A DNA stretch of 8,824 nt from Candidatus Altarchaeum sp. (lineage in GTDB: Archaea > Altiarchaeota > Altiarchaeia > Altiarchaeales > Altiarchaeaceae). The notes beneath the pieces were generated by a model that was not told where the DNA came from, ran no database searches, and was given only the letters and a program-made list of their open reading frames with translations. The number at the start of each line of letters is the position of its first letter. Position 1 is the stretch's first letter. The translations under genes and the position numbers were made by a program. The DNA is taken from positions 1 to 8,824 of the forward strand of contig JAGTWP010000054.1 in assembly GCA_018260755.1 (NCBI GenBank), given 5' to 3'. Shown here piece by piece: positions 6,524 to 8,824 of this stretch.

Positions 6524-6688
6524 TTCCCTCTTATTTATGCCTTCCAGAAGTGATTTCATAATTTATTCATCGCTGTTAAAATTTACCTTAAATATATTAT
6601 CGTTTCTCATTAAGCAGGGTTTTATAAATCCGTCGCCTGTGATTAGTATCTTCCTGCTGTTTTTACAGAAATTTCTGTTTAAATTACC
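6509..6688 (-). pseudogene. moaA: Decayed 3' fragment of moaA (GTP 3',8-cyclase, C-terminal Fe-S region)
   Basis: The minus-strand translation contains NRNFCKNSRKI, LITGDGFIKPCLMRNDN, FNSDE, an in-frame TAA (6563-6565), then IMKSLLEGINKREIYYR and a TAA at 6509-6511. This follows the C-terminus of the radical-SAM enzyme MoaA, which makes the molybdopterin precursor, including the second [4Fe-4S] site C-x2-C-x13-C. Here the spacing is exact but the middle cysteine is Ser (codon AGC, 6656-6658); the other two are at 6665-6667 and 6614-6616. The radical-SAM core with its CxxxCxxC motif is absent: GT4 lies only about 160 bp upstream. An open frame of 69 codons (6563-6772) spans part of this but its N-terminal half shows little MoaA similarity. 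Missing core, internal stop and lost cysteine all indicate a gene remnant. The remaining 6689-6847 is AT-rich noncoding DNA with no gene that I can support. Confidence 0.78.
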
Positions 6689-6847
6689 TTCGCTCTTATG
6701 TTGATTTTCACTGATGGAGTTCAAATACATTGTTGAAGTTTTGCAAATTTTAAAATTCAAGCACAAACTCAAATATAAATTAAGTCAAATACACTAAAAA
6801 TGCAAAACACAAAAGTTCAATAATAATAAGTATATGAGCGACTATTT

Positions 6848-8041
6848 TTAATGCATTACTTTCTCATAAATCTTAAAGATTTCCTTTGCTATCTCATCAG
6901 ACGAAAATTTTTTAGCATAATTTAAAATGTATTCCTCATTCCATTTTCTATCTAACGCCATTAAAATATTTTCTGCTAATTTATCGGGATTTTTTGGTTC
7001 GCATAGATAACCCAATTTATCATTTATTATTATTTCAGGAACTCCGCCAACCGTTGTTCCAACAAAAGGTTTCCCACAACCCAAACATTCAAACATTACC
7101 GTAGGATTGCCTTCCGCCAAACTTGGTTGAATATATAAATCACAGGCATTCATCCATAATGGAATTTCATCATGAGGTTTTCCGCCAATAAGTTTCACAT
7201 ATTCATCAAGATTTAGATAATTTATCTGTTTTTGAAGTTCTTCTTTTAGCGAGCCGTTTCCAATAATTAAACATAAAATATCATTTCGAATACTTACAAT
7301 TTTAGAAATGGCTGCAACCAAATATTTGTGGCCTTTGTATTCTTCTAACATTCCAACAGATAAAATAATTTTTTTGTCTTTTGGTAAATTCACAATCGTA
7401 CGAGAATCTTTTATAGGATGGAATTTTTTAGGGTCAAACGCATTAGGAATACATACCACATTATTATTATATTCTCTGAGCAATGGAACATCTTTCTTAT
7501 TTACTCGTATCAGAAAATCTGCTTTTTTCCATACATCATAAATTCTTTTATCTATAGAGTTATACTCTTCAAGAAACCAATTGCTATCCTCTTGAATGGT
7601 TACGATTACTGGTTTTTGATACTTTTTTTTTAAGTATACACCACAATGCCCGCTTGAAGTAAACTGTGCATGTATAATGTCAAATTTTATTTTGTATTTT
7701 TTGATAATTCCCTCAACGGCTTTAATTCTTAATCTTTCAAAGACCTCTTTTCCGACAGGTATTTTATAAAATATTGGAAAATAAAAATGTCGTGCAAAAT
7801 AAACACTAACATTAGCATACTTATAATCTTTTTTTATAAGTTTATGTCGAAAATTACTCCTAAAGATATGATATACAAAACTTGGAATCAATGAAACTGG
7901 ATTTATTACTATTACTGTAACTTCCTTAAAATAATCTTTAATAACTTCAAGTTGGGTTTTAACAAATATTCCATCTACATCTCTTCCATCTTTACTTGGA
8001 AATGGTGAAATTACAAGTAAATTTTTATCTTTAAGATTCAT
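6848..8041 (-). CDS. Family 4 (GT-B fold) glycosyltransferase
   Basis: A 397-residue retaining glycosyltransferase that moves a sugar from a nucleotide-sugar to a glycan or lipid acceptor, presumably on the cytoplasmic face of the membrane. The N-terminal acceptor domain (about 1-200) starts LLVISPFPSKDGRDVDGIFV and contains IIHAQFTSSG. IPNAFDPKKF marks the inter-domain linker. The C-terminal donor domain has ILSVGMLEEYKGHKYL (226-241, K236), LIIGNGSLKEEL, and the catalytic E-x7-E motif EGNPTVMFE (E310 and E318), followed by GVPEII. No signal peptide or membrane segment is evident. Its ATG overlaps the stop of the upstream asnB-like gene in an ATGA junction, showing translational coupling and a shared operon. 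The partner suggests synthesis of a surface polysaccharide, S-layer glycan or glycolipid. Donor and acceptor cannot be told from the sequence. Confidence 0.92.
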   Translation of the reverse strand: MNLKDKNLLVISPFPSKDGRDVDGIFVKTQLEVIKDYFKEVTVIVINPVSLIPSFVYHIFRSNFRHKLIKKDYKYANVSVYFARHFYFPIFYKIPVGKEVFERLRIKAVEGIIKKYKIKFDIIHAQFTSSGHCGVYLKKKYQKPVIVTIQEDSNWFLEEYNSIDKRIYDVWKKADFLIRVNKKDVPLLREYNNNVVCIPNAFDPKKFHPIKDSRTIVNLPKDKKIILSVGMLEEYKGHKYLVAAISKIVSIRNDILCLIIGNGSLKEELQKQINYLNLDEYVKLIGGKPHDEIPLWMNACDLYIQPSLAEGNPTVMFECLGCGKPFVGTTVGGVPEIIINDKLGYLCEPKNPDKLAENILMALDRKWNEEYILNYAKKFSSDEIAKEIFKIYEKVMH

Positions 8042-8824
8042 TTTTTATCAATAAACACTCTCATCCATATTTCTAAATTTATGATTTTCCAGAATATATT
8101 TGAGTCATAGTTTTTGCCGTCGCAAAATTCATTGAATTTATTAATAATTTCTTTTTGGTTGAAATATTTTCTTTTCTTAAAGCTTTCTGAACTGAAAATT
8201 TCAAGTATTTTTTCTTTGTTTTCTTTAAACCATATTTCTTCTGGGGTTGCAAATCCGATTTTGCTTCTTCTTTTTCTTATTTTTTCCGGCAGTATGTTTT
8301 TCATGGAATTTCTCAGAATGTATTTCGTCCAACCGTTTTTTATTCTCTGGGTTAAAGGCAGTGAAAATACATATTCAGCGATTCTGTAATCAAGAAATGG
8401 GACTCTTGATTCTATTGAGAATGCCATTGAATTTCTGTCTTCGTATCTTAACAAACCCTGAATACCCCCGTGTAATGCGTCTTCGTACGATCGGTCGGCA
8501 AGATTGTTGATAACATTCATCTTTTTATTTTCATTTTTAAATTCCTCTAAAAAATTTTTGTTTAATATTTCCTTGATTTTGATTTTTGATTTTGATTTTT
8601 TTACGAACAACAAATATGAAATTAAAATATCAAAGCTCATAAATATCTCTTTGAATAAGGTATAAAATTTTCTTTCTATTAACAATTGATTAAAGTAAAC
8701 CCTAAAGTAGGGAATATATCCTGAAAGCAGTTCATCGCTTCCCTGACCGTCAAGCAAAACCTTTACTTTTCCGCTTGCCAACCTCATAACATTCCATTGG
8801 GCATAAATGCTTGTTGAGCCAAAA
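8038..8824 (-). CDS. asnB: Asparagine synthase (glutamine-hydrolysing) family protein, C-terminal part (5' end outside window)
   Basis: The frame is open to the window edge. The first ATG seen (8787) is internal, because the preceding codons read FGSTSIYAQWNV and continue the conserved family sequence. About 262 codons are visible. Motifs of the synthetase domain are VLLDGQGSDELLSGY, the YEDRNSMAFSIESRVPFLD segment, and IGFATPEEIWF near the end. The N-terminal glutaminase domain with its catalytic Cys and the ATP-binding SGGxDS loop should lie upstream, off the window. True AsnB amidates aspartate to asparagine; homologues in glycan clusters often amidate sugar carboxylates or have other acceptors. 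The ATGA overlap with a glycosyltransferase makes a sugar-modification role plausible. A Lys/Ser/Ile low-complexity stretch (KKSKSKIKIK, about 8574-8603) sits in a variable part. The family is certain; the substrate is not. Confidence 0.9.
   Translation of the reverse strand, partial: FGSTSIYAQWNVMRLASGKVKVLLDGQGSDELLSGYIPYFRVYFNQLLIERKFYTLFKEIFMSFDILISYLLFVKKSKSKIKIKEILNKNFLEEFKNENKKMNVINNLADRSYEDALHGGIQGLLRYEDRNSMAFSIESRVPFLDYRIAEYVFSLPLTQRIKNGWTKYILRNSMKNILPEKIRKRRSKIGFATPEEIWFKENKEKILEIFSSESFKKRKYFNQKEIINKFNEFCDGKNYDSNIFWKIINLEIWMRVFIDKK

Noticed and set aside
6563-6772. Independent 69-residue small protein
   Set aside because: Its C-terminal half is clearly the MoaA C-terminus, similarity continues past its stop codon, and its N-terminal half resembles nothing, so it is part of a gene remnant.
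6740-6847. Imperfect 25-bp-like periodicity (TTTGAGTTTGTG / TTGAACTTTTGTG on the minus strand)
   Set aside because: Similarity between units is poor and the region is AT-rich; not distinguishable by eye from low-complexity intergenic DNA.
8574-8603. Tandem GATTTT-like repeat
   Set aside because: It encodes a Lys/Ser/Ile low-complexity stretch within the asnB-like frame without breaking it; ordinary slippage-prone coding sequence.

Overview
The window looks like chromosomal DNA of an AT-rich euryarchaeon, probably a methanogen or a related methane- or alkane-oxidising lineage. The support is a methanofuran-biosynthesis kinase (MfnE), a two-ring Cdc48/VAT ATPase with an N-domain, an archaeal-type MutS-like ATPase, the remains of an archaeal-style MoaA, AT-rich TATA-like boxes and a general lack of Shine-Dalgarno sequences. 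MfnE relatives also occur in some methylotrophic bacteria, so the assignment rests on the whole set of genes and the species cannot be named.

Layout from left to right: mfnE (+, 4-630) converges on a mutS-like gene (-, 676-2430), with a 45-base T-free tract between them. A 383-bp intergenic stretch (2431-2813) follows. It holds three copies of a 27-nt motif, two direct and one inverted, plus a perfect hairpin, promoter-proximal direct repeats and a terminator-like hairpin belonging to the next gene. A DEAD-box RNA helicase (-, 2814-4076) and cdc48 (+, 4264-6483) are divergently transcribed from a 187-bp spacer that carries an 11-bp perfect inverted repeat, a nested palindrome and A-tracts spaced 11 bp apart. 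Between cdc48 and the next convergent gene lies a decayed moaA 3' fragment (-, about 6509-6688). A family 4 glycosyltransferase (-, 6848-8041) and the C-terminal part of an asparagine synthase-type amidotransferase (-, 8038-8824, 5' end outside the window) overlap by an ATGA junction and form an operon.

Functionally this is a mix of cofactor synthesis (methanofuran), housekeeping RNA and protein remodelling (helicase and Cdc48), DNA transactions (MutS-like) and surface-glycan or sugar-modification genes (glycosyltransferase and AsnB-like). No complete new multi-gene system is visible. The signals least explained by known genes are the three-copy repeat element upstream of the mutS-like gene, the palindrome and bent-DNA architecture between helicase and cdc48, and the moaA remnant in which one cluster cysteine has become serine.
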